DNA of 64,000 nt from contig JAWKKA010000014.1 in assembly GCA_041393495.1 (NCBI GenBank), forward strand, positions 44,674-108,673, given 5' to 3'. The translations under genes and the position numbers were made by a program. The notes beneath the pieces are model-generated. The model saw only the letters and a program-made list of their open reading frames with translations, was not told the origin of the DNA and did not search any database. Shown here one piece after another: positions 8,107-16,543 of the stretch (positions are counted from its first letter, which is position 1; each line of letters begins with the position of its first letter). The stretch comes from RHKX01 sp041393495. Lineage in GTDB: Bacteria; Actinomycetota; Thermoleophilia; Solirubrobacterales; 70-9.

Positions 8107-9273
8107 TTACCCGCCGAGGAGGTACGAGGCGGCGGTCCGCGCGACCGCCGAGCGGTAGGCGTCGACGACGCTCGCGCCGGCTGCGAGCTCGGCGCGCGCC
8201 CGCTGCGCTCCGTTCGGCCCGGTCGGGTCGAAGCGACCGAGATCGATGCCGAGCGCGGCCCGGGCCGGGGCCGTCCACTCGACGAGCTCCTCGACGGCTG
8301 CCGCGGTCGCGATCTCGGCTCCCCCGTCGAAGTCGATCATCCGGCCGTCGAGGCCGTGGCGGATCGCCCGCCAGAGGTTCTCCTCGAGCTCGCGCGCCCG
8401 TCGCGGCGGCGCCAGCACGCCATCGTCGTAGTCGACGCAGGCCTGGGCGACGGCCGCCACCATCAGCCCGGCGAGCGCGAACGACTCGACGCCGTCGCTC
8501 TGGGCGTCGCAGATCCGCACCTCGACGGTCCCGAAGCTGTGATGCGGCCGGATGCTCCACCACAGCTGCGTCGACTCGACGATCGAGCCGGTCCGCTCGA
8601 GCAGGTCGACGAAGCCGGCGTAGGTCGCCCAGTCGCCGAACGGCTCGTGGATCCCGCAGCGCGGGAACATCCGGGTGAAGATCTGGGTGCGGACCGACGC
8701 CAGCCCGGTGTCGCGACCATCGAGGAAGGGCGAGTTCGCCGAGATCGCCAGCAGGACCGGGAGGACGTTGCGGAGCGAGTCGCAGACCGCGACCGCCCGG
8801 TCGGCGCCGCGGACGCCGACGTGGACGTGGAGGCTCCAGGTGTTGTTGCGCTGCGCCACCCACCCGAGCTCCTCGTGCAGGCGCCGGTAGTGGGGAGTGT
8901 CGATGATCGCCTGGTCGAGGTAGTCGGCCCACGGGTGGGTCCCGCAGGCGGCCAGCGCCCTCCCCTCGCGCCCGGCGAGGTCGAAGAGCAGGCGCCGGCG
9001 CTCGAGCTGTCGGGCCTTCATCTCGGCAAAGCCCACCGAGCGCCCGGAGCGGATCTCGATCTCGGTGTCGATCAGCTCGCCGCGGACCGAGTCGGCGAGG
9101 ACCGGGCTCTCCTGCGCCTCCTCGAACATCCGCTCGAAGCCGTGCGCGAGGTCGAGGGTGACGGGATCGAGGATCGCGAACTCCTCCTCGACCGCCATCG
9201 TGAAGTCGGTCGCCTCCTCGAAGCGGGCCCGCGCCGCGTCGAGGTCGAGGCTCTCGTCGCGAGCCACGGTCAC
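8107..9273 (-). CDS. GCS2-family carboxylate-amine ligase (YbdK-like)
   Basis: A 388-residue ATP-dependent carboxylate-amine ligase of the glutamate-cysteine ligase type 2 family. Supporting features are the N-terminal VEEEFAILDP motif, the metal-binding EIEIRSG strand, HVHVGV in the core, and WSIRPHHSFGTVEVRICD near residue 245, all standard for the family. Members make gamma-glutamyl-cysteine or related thiols; in actinobacteria the true substrate is often unproven. The GTG start follows the rex stop by only a few bases, and glutaredoxin is two genes upstream, so a thiol/redox role is likely. Confidence 0.85.
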   Translation of the reverse strand: MTVARDESLDLDAARARFEEATDFTMAVEEEFAILDPVTLDLAHGFERMFEEAQESPVLADSVRGELIDTEIEIRSGRSVGFAEMKARQLERRRLLFDLAGREGRALAACGTHPWADYLDQAIIDTPHYRRLHEELGWVAQRNNTWSLHVHVGVRGADRAVAVCDSLRNVLPVLLAISANSPFLDGRDTGLASVRTQIFTRMFPRCGIHEPFGDWATYAGFVDLLERTGSIVESTQLWWSIRPHHSFGTVEVRICDAQSDGVESFALAGLMVAAVAQACVDYDDGVLAPPRRARELEENLWRAIRHGLDGRMIDFDGGAEIATAAAVEELVEWTAPARAALGIDLGRFDPTGPNGAQRARAELAAGASVVDAYRSAVARTAASYLLGG

Positions 9274-9277
9274 GGGG

Positions 9278-9955
9278 TCACGCCAGGTAGAAATACAGCG
9301 CGTAGAGCAGGTCGACGGCGGGGCTCGACGTGTGGACGGTCACCTCGGGCGGGACGTCGAGGAGCCGGTCGGAGTAGTTGAAGATGACCCGGACGCCGGC
9401 CTCGACGAGACGGTCGGCCACGTCCTGGGCGGCGTCGGCGGGGACCGCGAGGACGCCGACCACGATCTCCTCGGACTCGACGAACTCCTCGAGATCGTCG
9501 ATCGGGCGGACGTCGATCCCGCCGATCTTCTTGCCGGCCAGCTTCGGCGAGACGTCGAAGATCGAGACGATCCGGAAGCCGTGATCGGCGAAGATGTCGG
9601 AGGTCGCGATCGCCCGGCCGAGGTGTCCGGCGCCGAACAGGGCGATGTTGTGCTGTCCGGAGGTCCGGAGGATCTTGCGGATCTCGGCGACGAGTGAGTC
9701 CACGTTGTAGCCGACCCCGCGCTTGCCGAACTTGCCGAAGCCGGACAGGTCGCGGCGGATCTGGGTCGAGTTGACGTGGGTCCACGAGGCGAGGTCCTGC
9801 GAGGAGATCGTCTCCCGACCCATCTTCCGGGCCTGGATCAGGACCTGCAGGTAGCGGGCGAGGCGGGCCGCCACGCCGAGCGACAGGCGGTCGGAGCCGT
9901 GGCCGTTGCGAGCCGCACCCGCGGCGGGAAGGTCTGTGGTGCGCCGCGCGCTCAC
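9278..9955 (-). CDS. rex: redox-sensing transcriptional repressor Rex
   Basis: A 225-residue repressor that senses NADH/NAD+. It has an N-terminal winged helix (SSQDLASWTHVNSTQIRRDLS at about 62-82) followed by the invariant FGKFGKRGVGYNV. A Rossmann domain with GAGHLGRA at about 116 comes next, and the protein ends in the domain-swapped helix (AVDLLYALYFYLA). Length and motifs are fully typical. The GTG start overlaps the glutaredoxin stop by 4 bases. Rex normally represses respiratory and fermentative genes when NADH is high; no clear Rex operator was seen in this window. Confidence 0.95.
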   Translation of the reverse strand: MSARRTTDLPAAGAARNGHGSDRLSLGVAARLARYLQVLIQARKMGRETISSQDLASWTHVNSTQIRRDLSGFGKFGKRGVGYNVDSLVAEIRKILRTSGQHNIALFGAGHLGRAIATSDIFADHGFRIVSIFDVSPKLAGKKIGGIDVRPIDDLEEFVESEEIVVGVLAVPADAAQDVADRLVEAGVRVIFNYSDRLLDVPPEVTVHTSSPAVDLLYALYFYLA

Positions 9956-10206
9956 TCCGCAAAGGTACCGAGAGAGGCGCGAACGAGGTCGGCGTCGAAG
10001 AGCAGCTCGCTGATGCGACGTCCGTTCACCTCGACCACCGGGATCAGCTCGAGCATCCGCCGGTGCAGCTCGGGGTCGGCTTCGATGTCGATCTCGCGGA
10101 GCGCGAAGGCGGTCCCGTCCCGCCTGATGCGCTCGAGCCCGGAGCGCGCTTCATCGCAGAGATGGCAGCCCGCGCGGCCGTAGAGGGTGACGACGTCGCC
10201 CGCCAT
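9952..10206 (-). CDS. glutaredoxin-family protein (DUF836-like)
   Basis: An 84-residue thioredoxin-fold protein beginning VVTLYGRAGCHLCDEA, with a CHLC redox pair at residues 14-17 and a cis-proline region (ELIPVVEVNG) near 54-63. These short proteins act as thiol-disulfide oxidoreductases. The gene sits between tsaD (3-base gap) and rex (4-base overlap), in a run that also holds a GCS2 ligase, so it belongs to a redox-linked segment of the operon. Confidence 0.85.
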   Translation of the reverse strand: MAGDVVTLYGRAGCHLCDEARSGLERIRRDGTAFALREIDIEADPELHRRMLELIPVVEVNGRRISELLFDADLVRASLGTFAE

Positions 10207-10209
10207 CGC

Positions 10210-11202
10210 TCAGCGGGCGGCGGCATCGAGGTCGAGGTAATCGGGGTAGTCGATCGGGTCGGCGAACCGGGCCGCGGAGCCGATCATCGCGGCGTTGTCG
10301 GTGCAGAGCTCGGGCGGGACGAGCTTCAGCCGGGCTCCGCGCTCCGCGCAGAGCGCCGCCGCGCGCTCGCGGAGCAGCGCGTTGGCGGCGACGCCGCCGC
10401 CGAGCGCGACCGCCTCCCAGCCGCCCGCCGCGAGCGCGCGGCGGAGCTTGGCGACGAGCTGTCCGACGACGGCGCCCTGGAAGCTCGCGGCGAGGTCGGC
10501 CCGCCGCTCGCGGGCCCGCTCCTCGCCGAGGTCGGCGACCGCGTAGACGAGCGCGGTCTTCAGGCCGCTGAAGCTGAAGTCGAGCGAGCCGTCGTGGCTC
10601 ATCGCGATCGGCATCGGGAAGGCATCGGGGTCGCCCGCCTCGGCCTCGCGCTCGAGCAGCGGGCCGCCCGGGAAGCCGAGGCCGAGCAGCCGGGCGGCCT
10701 TGTCGAGCGCCTCGCCGGCGGCATCGTCGAGCGTCTGCCCGGCGATCGCGAAGCGACCGTGATCGTGGACCTCGGCGAGCAGCGTGTGGCCGCCGCTTGC
10801 GATCAGCGCCAGAAACGGCGGCTCGAGCGGATCGGGCTCGAGGAACGCGGCGGCGACGTGGCCCTGGAGGTGGTCGACCGGGATCAGCGGCTTGCCGGTC
10901 GCCGCCGCGATCGACTTCGCCGAGTTGACGCCGACGAGCAGGGCGCCGATCAGGCCCGGCTTCGTGGTCACAGCGATCGCGTCGATCGTCTCGAGGCCGC
11001 GATCGGCATCCTCGAGCGCCGCCTCGATGACCGGGTTGATCAGCTCGAGATGCTTGCGCGAGGCCACCTCGGGGACGATGCCGCCGAAGCGGGCATGGAC
11101 CCGGGCCTGCGATGAGATGACGTTGCTGAGGACGCGCGGGCCGTCGAGGACCGCCGCGCAGGTGTCATCGCAGGACGTCTCGATCGCGAGGATGTGCGCC
11201 AT
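10210..11202 (-). CDS. tsaD: tRNA threonylcarbamoyladenosine synthase subunit TsaD
   Basis: A 330-residue ASKHA-fold enzyme that transfers the threonylcarbamoyl group to A37 of ANN-decoding tRNAs. Diagnostic features are ETSCDDT at residues 8-14, the metal-binding HLQGH at about 111, ASGGHT, and the C-terminal GGGVAAN and CTDNAAMI phosphate loops. Length is typical. The partners tsaB, tsaE and rimI lie immediately upstream in the same operon, so the t6A transfer set is nearly complete here; tsaC is not in the window. Confidence 0.95.
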   Translation of the reverse strand: MAHILAIETSCDDTCAAVLDGPRVLSNVISSQARVHARFGGIVPEVASRKHLELINPVIEAALEDADRGLETIDAIAVTTKPGLIGALLVGVNSAKSIAAATGKPLIPVDHLQGHVAAAFLEPDPLEPPFLALIASGGHTLLAEVHDHGRFAIAGQTLDDAAGEALDKAARLLGLGFPGGPLLEREAEAGDPDAFPMPIAMSHDGSLDFSFSGLKTALVYAVADLGEERARERRADLAASFQGAVVGQLVAKLRRALAAGGWEAVALGGGVAANALLRERAAALCAERGARLKLVPPELCTDNAAMIGSAARFADPIDYPDYLDLDAAAR

Positions 11203-11205
11203 CGG

Positions 11206-11691
11206 CTAGAAGCCGGGCTCGCCGAGCCACATGATCATCGCGTCCTCGCCGTTGTCGCTGTAGTAGCGACGCCTGCGACCCGCCCGCCGGAACCCGAGCT
11301 TCTCGTACATCGTGATCGCGGCGTGGTTGGAGACCCGGACCTCGAGCGTGTAGCGCTCCTCGGCGCCCGCCTCGGCGAGCAGCCGGCCGATCATCCGCTC
11401 GGCGATCCCGAGCCGGCGGCGCTCGGGGTCGACGGCGACGTTCATCAGGTGGAAGACATCCGCGTAGCGCGAGCAGACGAGGTAGCCGATGATCTCGTCG
11501 CCGGCGACCGCTGCGAGGCAGACGCCGGACGGCTTCGAGACCTCGAGCACGAACATCGCCAGCGACCAGGGCGCCGGGAACGAGCGGCGCTCGATCGCCA
11601 GGACGGCCGGCAGGTCGCCGTAGGCGAGCCGCCGGAACGAGACCTCGGCAGGGCCGATGATCGCCGGTTCAGTTGCGGTCGTCTCGTTCAA
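11206..11691 (-). CDS. rimI: GNAT N-acetyltransferase RimI
   Basis: A 161-residue GNAT acetyltransferase, homologous to RimI, which acetylates the N-terminus of ribosomal protein S18. The acetyl-CoA loop DPERRRLGIAERMI is at about 88-101, and VRVSNHAAITMYEKLGF is the typical C-terminal part. The only start that keeps the whole domain is a TTG at 11691, giving a 23-base overlap with tsaB; no ATG or GTG occurs soon after. It lies between tsaB and tsaD, the standard place for rimI. Confidence 0.9.
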   Translation of the reverse strand: MNETTATEPAIIGPAEVSFRRLAYGDLPAVLAIERRSFPAPWSLAMFVLEVSKPSGVCLAAVAGDEIIGYLVCSRYADVFHLMNVAVDPERRRLGIAERMIGRLLAEAGAEERYTLEVRVSNHAAITMYEKLGFRRAGRRRRYYSDNGEDAMIMWLGEPGF

Positions 11692-12367
11692 GCCAGCGCT
11701 CCGCGTCGGGCCTTCTCATGTATCGCGGGGTGACCCCGGCCGGGAACCGGGCGGCGCCCGGCTCCATCTTGGCGGCCAGCTCGCAGATCCGCGCCGCGGA
11801 CATCCGGTTCGCAGGATCACCGTCGGCGGGGACCGTGCAGCCGAGGGCCTCGACCCCGGCCCGGAATCGTACCGCGCCGTCGCCGGCCGCCCACGCGCCT
11901 TCGAGGCGCCCGCCGAGCGCCTCCGCGAGGTCCTCGGGGGCGCAGACGACGGGCTCGTCGGCCCCATCGCCGCGGTCGATCGCGGCGAACACCTCGCCGC
12001 GGCGGGCATCGACGACGCCGATCCGCGCCGCTGCGGCCGGGGCGAGGTCGCGCAACCCGTCGGCGAGCGCGGCCGTCGAATCGACGCCGGCGACCGGGAT
12101 CCGCAGCGCCTGCGAGAGCGCCCGGGCGGTGCTGATCGCGATCCGCAGGCCGGTGAACGAGCCGGGACCGCGGCCGACCGCGATCGTCGCGATCCGGTCC
12201 CAGCCGCCGGCCTCGCGGACCGCAGCGTCGACCATCGCGAGCAGGGCCCGGCCGGCCGCCGGGCGGCCGTCGGCGCCGGGCCCTTCGGTGGCCTCGAACA
12301 GCGCCTCGCCGTCGGCGAGGGCGGCGACGGTCGTGTCGGCCGTAGCGCTGTCGAACCCGAGGATCAC
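11669..12367 (-). CDS. tsaB: tRNA threonylcarbamoyladenosine biosynthesis protein TsaB
   Basis: A 232-residue TsaD-like protein that forms the TsaB-TsaD-TsaE complex needed for t6A37. It begins VILGFDSATADTTVA and carries VGRGPGSFTGLRI at about 68-80, the TsaB signature. The GTG start at 12367 overlaps the tsaE stop by 4 bases (GTGA). A much longer open frame continues upstream, but it only shadows tsaE and the UDG gene and is not part of this protein. Confidence 0.93.
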   Translation of the reverse strand: MILGFDSATADTTVAALADGEALFEATEGPGADGRPAAGRALLAMVDAAVREAGGWDRIATIAVGRGPGSFTGLRIAISTARALSQALRIPVAGVDSTAALADGLRDLAPAAAARIGVVDARRGEVFAAIDRGDGADEPVVCAPEDLAEALGGRLEGAWAAGDGAVRFRAGVEALGCTVPADGDPANRMSAARICELAAKMEPGAARFPAGVTPRYMRRPDAERWLERDDRN

Positions 12368-12810
12368 CGCCGCCTCGCGATCGTGATCGTCCTCGCATCG
12401 CCCCCGGCGTGAGCGATCTCGACGGACGCCGCGGGTTCGGCGATCGCGCCCGCGGCGGCCTCGGGCCACTCGATGAACGCGACCGCGTCGGCGGTCAGGT
12501 AGTCGTCGAGCAGCGCCGCGTCCTCGCCGGCCAGTCCTGCGCCGGCGAGCCGGTGCAGGTCGAGGTGGGAGACGGCCACGTCGCCCGCGTAGCGCCGGCC
12601 GATCGTGAACGTCGGCGAGGTGACCGGACCGCGAACGCCGAGCGCGCGGGCGGCGCCGCGAACGAACGTCGTCTTGCCGGAGCCGAGGGCGCCGTGAAGC
12701 AGGACGACATCGCCCGGTCCGAGCTCCGCGGCCAGCGCCGCCGCGATCGCCTCGGTCCGCTCCGGGCTCGCGGAGCGGTATCGCTCGAGCCGGTCCGTCG
12801 CAGCAGCCAT
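12364..12810 (-). CDS. tsaE: tRNA t6A biosynthesis ATPase TsaE
   Basis: A 148-residue P-loop ATPase that drives the TsaBDE cycle. Walker A is HGALGSGKTTF at about residues 40-50; SPTFTIGRRY and HLDLHRL follow as usual for the family. Length is normal. Its ATG follows the UDG stop directly and its stop overlaps the tsaB start by 4 bases. Confidence 0.93.
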   Translation of the reverse strand: MAAATDRLERYRSASPERTEAIAAALAAELGPGDVVLLHGALGSGKTTFVRGAARALGVRGPVTSPTFTIGRRYAGDVAVSHLDLHRLAGAGLAGEDAALLDDYLTADAVAFIEWPEAAAGAIAEPAASVEIAHAGGDARTITIARRR

Positions 12811-13497
12811 CTACCGGGCGAAGAAGTCGAGCTGGTCGTCCCGCGGCGGCGCGGTCACCGGCGCCGCCGGCTCCTCGTCGGCGATCTCGTCGGGATCGGG
12901 CAGCTGCGGCGGAGGCGGCTGCTCGAGCAGCCGGCCGAGCGCCGCGAAGTCCTCGCTCATCGTCTCGCGCAGCCGCGGCGTCCGCAGCGCCGCGGCCGGG
13001 TGGAGGATCGGGAAGACGTGGACCGTCCGCTCGCCGAGCCGGTGGACCTGTGGGCGGCCACGCACCTTGGTGATCCCCGCCGGGTTGGCGGTGATCAGCT
13101 TCGTCGCGAAGTTGCCGAGCGTGGCGAGCACCTTCGGCTCGATCAGCCTGACCTTCTCGAGCAGGTAGGGGCGGCACGCGTCGAGCTCGAGCGGCGCCGG
13201 GTCGCGGTTGCCCGGCGGCCTGCACATCAGCGTGTTCGCAATGAAGACCGACTCGCGGTCGAGGCCGATCTCGCCGAGCAGCTCGCCGAGCAGGCCGCCG
13301 GCGCGGCCGACGAACGGCAGGCCCCGCCGGTCCTCCTCGGCCCCGGGCGCCTCGCCGATGAACATCAGATCGGCGTCGGCGTCGCCGGCGCCGAAGACGA
13401 CCCGGGTCCGCGTCTCGGCGAGCGGGCAGCGGGTGCACGCGGCGGCCTCCCGGTAGACGCCGACGAGCGCCTCACGGCGTTCCGCGGCGGCGCTCAC
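12811..13497 (-). CDS. family 4 uracil-DNA glycosylase (Fe-S)
   Basis: A 228-residue uracil-DNA glycosylase of the thermostable family 4 type, which removes uracil from DNA to start base excision repair. Two Cys in ACTRCPL and two in MCRPPGNRDPAPLELDAC supply the four [4Fe-4S] ligands. GEAPGAEEDRRGLPFVGRAG is the uracil-binding motif and HPAAALR the C-terminal His motif. I chose the GTG at 13497, which overlaps the FmdB stop by 4 bases; the longer in-frame extension runs antisense-like through FmdB. The last 30 or so residues are Pro-rich and probably disordered. Confidence 0.92.
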   Translation of the reverse strand: MSAAAERREALVGVYREAAACTRCPLAETRTRVVFGAGDADADLMFIGEAPGAEEDRRGLPFVGRAGGLLGELLGEIGLDRESVFIANTLMCRPPGNRDPAPLELDACRPYLLEKVRLIEPKVLATLGNFATKLITANPAGITKVRGRPQVHRLGERTVHVFPILHPAAALRTPRLRETMSEDFAALGRLLEQPPPPQLPDPDEIADEEPAAPVTAPPRDDQLDFFAR

Positions 13498-13754
13498 CGG
13501 CCCGGCCTGCGCTCCCGGCGCCTCGCGAGGCTCGCCTTGAATCGCTCCCGGGCGCCGTCGCGGTCGATGCCGCGCCGGTCCTCGGCCCGCCGCTTCTGAG
13601 CCGGCGTCGGCTGCCGGCTCGGCGCGAAGCTCGACAGCCGGCGGGGCGCCCCCGCGGCGCCGCAGGCCGGGCACGCCGCCCGGCCGGTCCCGACCGCGAC
13701 CAGGACTTCGAACCGCTCGCCGCATTCGCCGCATTCGAACTCGTAGATCGGCAC
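13494..13754 (-). CDS. FmdB-family zinc ribbon protein
   Basis: An 86-residue protein opening with the FmdB pattern PIYEFECGECGERFEV and a second CxxC (CPACG) about 20 residues later, a four-Cys zinc ribbon. The C-terminal half is basic. The start is taken as GTG at 13754 because family members begin at M-P-I-Y; an upstream ATG at 13775 adds only seven residues. FmdB proteins are putative regulators of uncertain function. It heads the - strand operon and faces the DUF2520 gene divergently across about 160 bases. Confidence 0.8.
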   Translation of the reverse strand: MPIYEFECGECGERFEVLVAVGTGRAACPACGAAGAPRRLSSFAPSRQPTPAQKRRAEDRRGIDRDGARERFKASLARRRERRPGR

Positions 13755-13912
13755 ACGCTGATCGTAGACGGGCACGCGGATCGGCCCACCGTCGCCGGTA
13801 TCATCCGGCCGGGCCCCGGAGGCCGCTATCCACGCCGGAAGCGGACCCCCGCATGGGGCCCTCGTCCGAGATGTCGACCGCCGTCTGGTATCTCCGCTGA
13901 GAACCGGAACGG

Positions 13913-14689
13913 ATGCAGCCCCGAAGCGCGCACACCACCACCCTTCCCCCGATCACGTTGATCGGGGCCGGTCGCGTGGGTGGAAGCCTCGCCCGCGCCC
14001 TGCGCGCCGGCGGCGCCGATGCACGGCTGCTCGGCCGCGCCGAGATCGGCGACGTCGCCGGCGCTGCGGTCGTCCTGCTCTGCGTCCCCGACGACGAGAT
14101 CGCCGGCGCCTGCGAGAGCGTCGCCGCCTCCGACCCGGACCTGCGCTGCATCGGCCACACGAGCGGCGCCACGACGCTCGAGGCGCTCGCCGCGGCCGAG
14201 CGGCGCGGGGCCGGCCGCTTCTCGCTGCACCCGCTTCAGACCGTCCCCGACGCGGAGACCGACCTGACCGGCGCTCCGGTCGCGATCGCCGGCTCGGGCG
14301 ACGCGGCCGCAGCCCTCGCGCGCGCGATCGCCGAGCGCTGCGGGATGGCGCCGTTCGACGTTCCCGAGGAGTCGCGGGCCGCCTACCACGCCGCCGCGGC
14401 GATCGCCTCCAACTACCTCGTCGCCCTCGAGTCGAGCGCCACCGAGCTTCTCGCCGCTGCCGGGATCGAGGCGGGCCGCGAGCTGCTGGCGCCGCTCGTC
14501 CTGCGCAGCGCCGCCAACTGGGCCGAGCGTGGCCCCGCGGCGCTGACGGGGCCGATCGCGCGCGGCGACGAGGCGACGATCGAGCGGCACCTGGCCGCGA
14601 TCGCCGAGACGGCACCGGAGTTGATCCCCCTCTACGAGGCCCTCGCCGCGCGGACGCGCGATATCGCCGCCGTCGGAGGGCCGCGATGA
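13913..14689 (+). CDS. Rossmann-like/DUF2520 oxidoreductase
   Basis: A 258-residue protein with an N-terminal NAD(P)-binding fold (ITLIGAGRVGGSLARAL at about 14-30, LLCVPDDEI at about 54-62) and a helical DUF2520 domain (about 135-255, including AAYHAAAAIASNYLVAL). The fold is that of ProC/F420-NADP reductase-like enzymes. It overlaps panC by 4 bases and shares an operon with panC and panB. Because ketopantoate reduction is the missing step between PanB and PanC, a ketopantoate reductase role is an attractive inference, but it is not established for this family. Confidence 0.85.
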   Translation: MQPRSAHTTTLPPITLIGAGRVGGSLARALRAGGADARLLGRAEIGDVAGAAVVLLCVPDDEIAGACESVAASDPDLRCIGHTSGATTLEALAAAERRGAGRFSLHPLQTVPDAETDLTGAPVAIAGSGDAAAALARAIAERCGMAPFDVPEESRAAYHAAAAIASNYLVALESSATELLAAAGIEAGRELLAPLVLRSAANWAERGPAALTGPIARGDEATIERHLAAIAETAPELIPLYEALAARTRDIAAVGGPR

Positions 14690-15570
14690 GAGTCGTCACG
14701 ACGAAGCCCGAGCTTCGCGAGGCGCTCGCCGGCGCCCGCCGGGAGGGCCAGGCGATCGGACTCGTGCCGACGATGGGCTGGCTGCACGGCGGCCACGTGT
14801 CGCTCCTCGAAGCCGCGCGGCGGGACTGCGACGTGGTCGTGATGAGCCTGTTCGTCAACCCGGCGCAGTTCGGAGCCGACGAGGACCTCGATCGCTATCC
14901 CCGCGACGGCGACCGCGACGTCGCGATCGCGGCCGCCGCCGGGGTCGATCTCGTCTATGCGCCCGCCGCCGGCGACGTCTATCCGCCGGGGTTCGCCACC
15001 TCCGTCGAGGTCGAGGGGCTGACGGAGGTCCTCTGCGGCTCGCCGGGCCGGCGCGGGCCCGACCACTTCCGCGGGGTGACCACGATCGTCGCCAAGCTGC
15101 TCAACTCGGTGGGCCCCGACGTCGCCTACTTCGGCCAGAAGGACGCCCAGCAGGCGGTCGTGATCAGGCGGATGGTGACCGACCTCGACTTCCCGGTCCG
15201 GATCGAGGTCCTGCCGACGGTCCGCGAGGCCGACGGCCTGGCGATGTCGTCGCGGAACGCCTACCTGGCGCCGGCCGACCGTGAGCGGGCGCCGGCCCTG
15301 CACCGCGCCCTCCGCGCCGCCGCGGGCTCGGCGCAGCCGGGCGCCATGGTCGACGATGCCCTCGCCGCCGCCCGCGAGGAGCTCGCCCGAGCCGGGGTCG
15401 AGGCGGAGTACCTCGAGGCCCGTGACGCCGGCGATCTGACGCCGGTCGAGGCCTTCAACGGTCGCCCCGTGCTGATCGCGGTGGCGGCCCGGGTCGGGAA
15501 CGCCCGGCTGATCGACAACGTCGTCGTCGAACCGGCGGCGGAGCAAACAGAGAGGCAGGAACCGAGATGA
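14686..15570 (+). CDS. panC: pantothenate synthetase
   Basis: A 294-residue enzyme that joins pantoate and beta-alanine using ATP. Motifs include PTMGWLHGGHVSLL (HxGH nucleotide-binding site, about 28-41), SLFVNPAQFG, the loop YFGQKDAQQ and the KMSKS-like MSSRNAYL. Length is standard. ATGA overlaps on both sides tie it to the DUF2520 gene and panB. It produces the pantothenate later used for CoA; coaE is encoded at 28.6-29.2 kb. Confidence 0.96.
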   Translation: MRVVTTKPELREALAGARREGQAIGLVPTMGWLHGGHVSLLEAARRDCDVVVMSLFVNPAQFGADEDLDRYPRDGDRDVAIAAAAGVDLVYAPAAGDVYPPGFATSVEVEGLTEVLCGSPGRRGPDHFRGVTTIVAKLLNSVGPDVAYFGQKDAQQAVVIRRMVTDLDFPVRIEVLPTVREADGLAMSSRNAYLAPADRERAPALHRALRAAAGSAQPGAMVDDALAAAREELARAGVEAEYLEARDAGDLTPVEAFNGRPVLIAVAARVGNARLIDNVVVEPAAEQTERQEPR

Positions 15571-16487
15571 GCACCCCACCGCAGGTACCGAGCACGCCGC
15601 CCGACGAGCGTCCGGCGGTGACGATCCCGCGGCTCGACGAGATGCGGCGCCGCGGCGAGCCGATCGCGATGGTGACGGCCTACGACTTCCCCTCGGCCAC
15701 CGTCGCCGAGGAGGCCGGCATCGACATCGTCCTCGTCGGCGACTCCGGGGCGATGACCGTCCTCGGGCACGACTCGACCGTCCCCGTCGGGATGGAGGAG
15801 ATGCTGATGCTGGCGGCCGCAGTCCGACGCGGGCTCGGGACCGCGTTCCTCGTCGGCGACATGCCGTTCGGCTCCTACGAGAGCTCGAACGAGGAAGCGA
15901 TCGCGAACGCGCAGCGCTTCGTCAAGGAAGCCGGCTGCGATGCCGTCAAGCTCGAGCGCGGCGGGGCCTCCGTCGATCGCGCCCGGGCGATCGTGCGGGC
16001 CGGGATCCCGGTCATGGGCCACGTCGGGCTGACCCCGCAGACGGCGACGGCCCTCGGCGGCTACAAGGCCCAGGGCCGGACCGGCGAGCGGGCGGCGCAG
16101 ATCGCCGAGGACGCATTCGCGCTTCAGGCCGTCGGCTGCTTCGCGATCGTCTTCGAGGCGATCCCGGCCGCCGTCACCGAGGCGATCATGCCGCGCATGG
16201 AGGTGCCGGTGATCGGCATCGGCGCCGGCGCCGCGACGGACGGGCAGGTGCTCGTGTTCCACGACCTGCTCGGCATCACCACCGGCCACACCGCCCGCTT
16301 CGTCAAGCGCTACGCCGACATCCACGACGCGATGGTCGCCGGCGTCCGCGGCTACGTCGCCGATGTCCGCGGCGGCCGCTTCCCCGACGAGTCGCACGCC
16401 TACTCGATCGACCCGGCCGAGCTCGAGGCCTTCGAGCGGTACCTCGAGCAGGACACGCTCGCCGGCACGAGCGCCTGGGACTGGTAG
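15567..16487 (+). CDS. panB: 3-methyl-2-oxobutanoate hydroxymethyltransferase
   Basis: A 306-residue PanB that transfers a hydroxymethyl group from methylene-tetrahydrofolate to ketoisovalerate. MVTAYDFPSA, LVGDSGAM and GHDSTVPV near residues 34-72 carry the metal and substrate ligands; MGHVGLTPQ and IGIGAGAATDGQVLVFHD are the later conserved blocks. There is an extra N-terminal arm of about 20 residues before the TIM barrel. It overlaps panC by 4 bases. Confidence 0.96.
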   Translation: MSTPPQVPSTPPDERPAVTIPRLDEMRRRGEPIAMVTAYDFPSATVAEEAGIDIVLVGDSGAMTVLGHDSTVPVGMEEMLMLAAAVRRGLGTAFLVGDMPFGSYESSNEEAIANAQRFVKEAGCDAVKLERGGASVDRARAIVRAGIPVMGHVGLTPQTATALGGYKAQGRTGERAAQIAEDAFALQAVGCFAIVFEAIPAAVTEAIMPRMEVPVIGIGAGAATDGQVLVFHDLLGITTGHTARFVKRYADIHDAMVAGVRGYVADVRGGRFPDESHAYSIDPAELEAFERYLEQDTLAGTSAWDW

Positions 16488-16543
16488 CACGCGGAGGGCG
16501 GCGGGCCGCCGCACGGCGCGGCGACGCCGGCGGCGGCAGGTCC

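Noticed and set aside
13498..13734. N-terminal extension of the uracil-DNA glycosylase back to 13734
   Set aside because: The added residues are Arg/Ala/Pro-rich and read through the FmdB gene; the GTG at 13497 has the GTGA coupling and family-like start.
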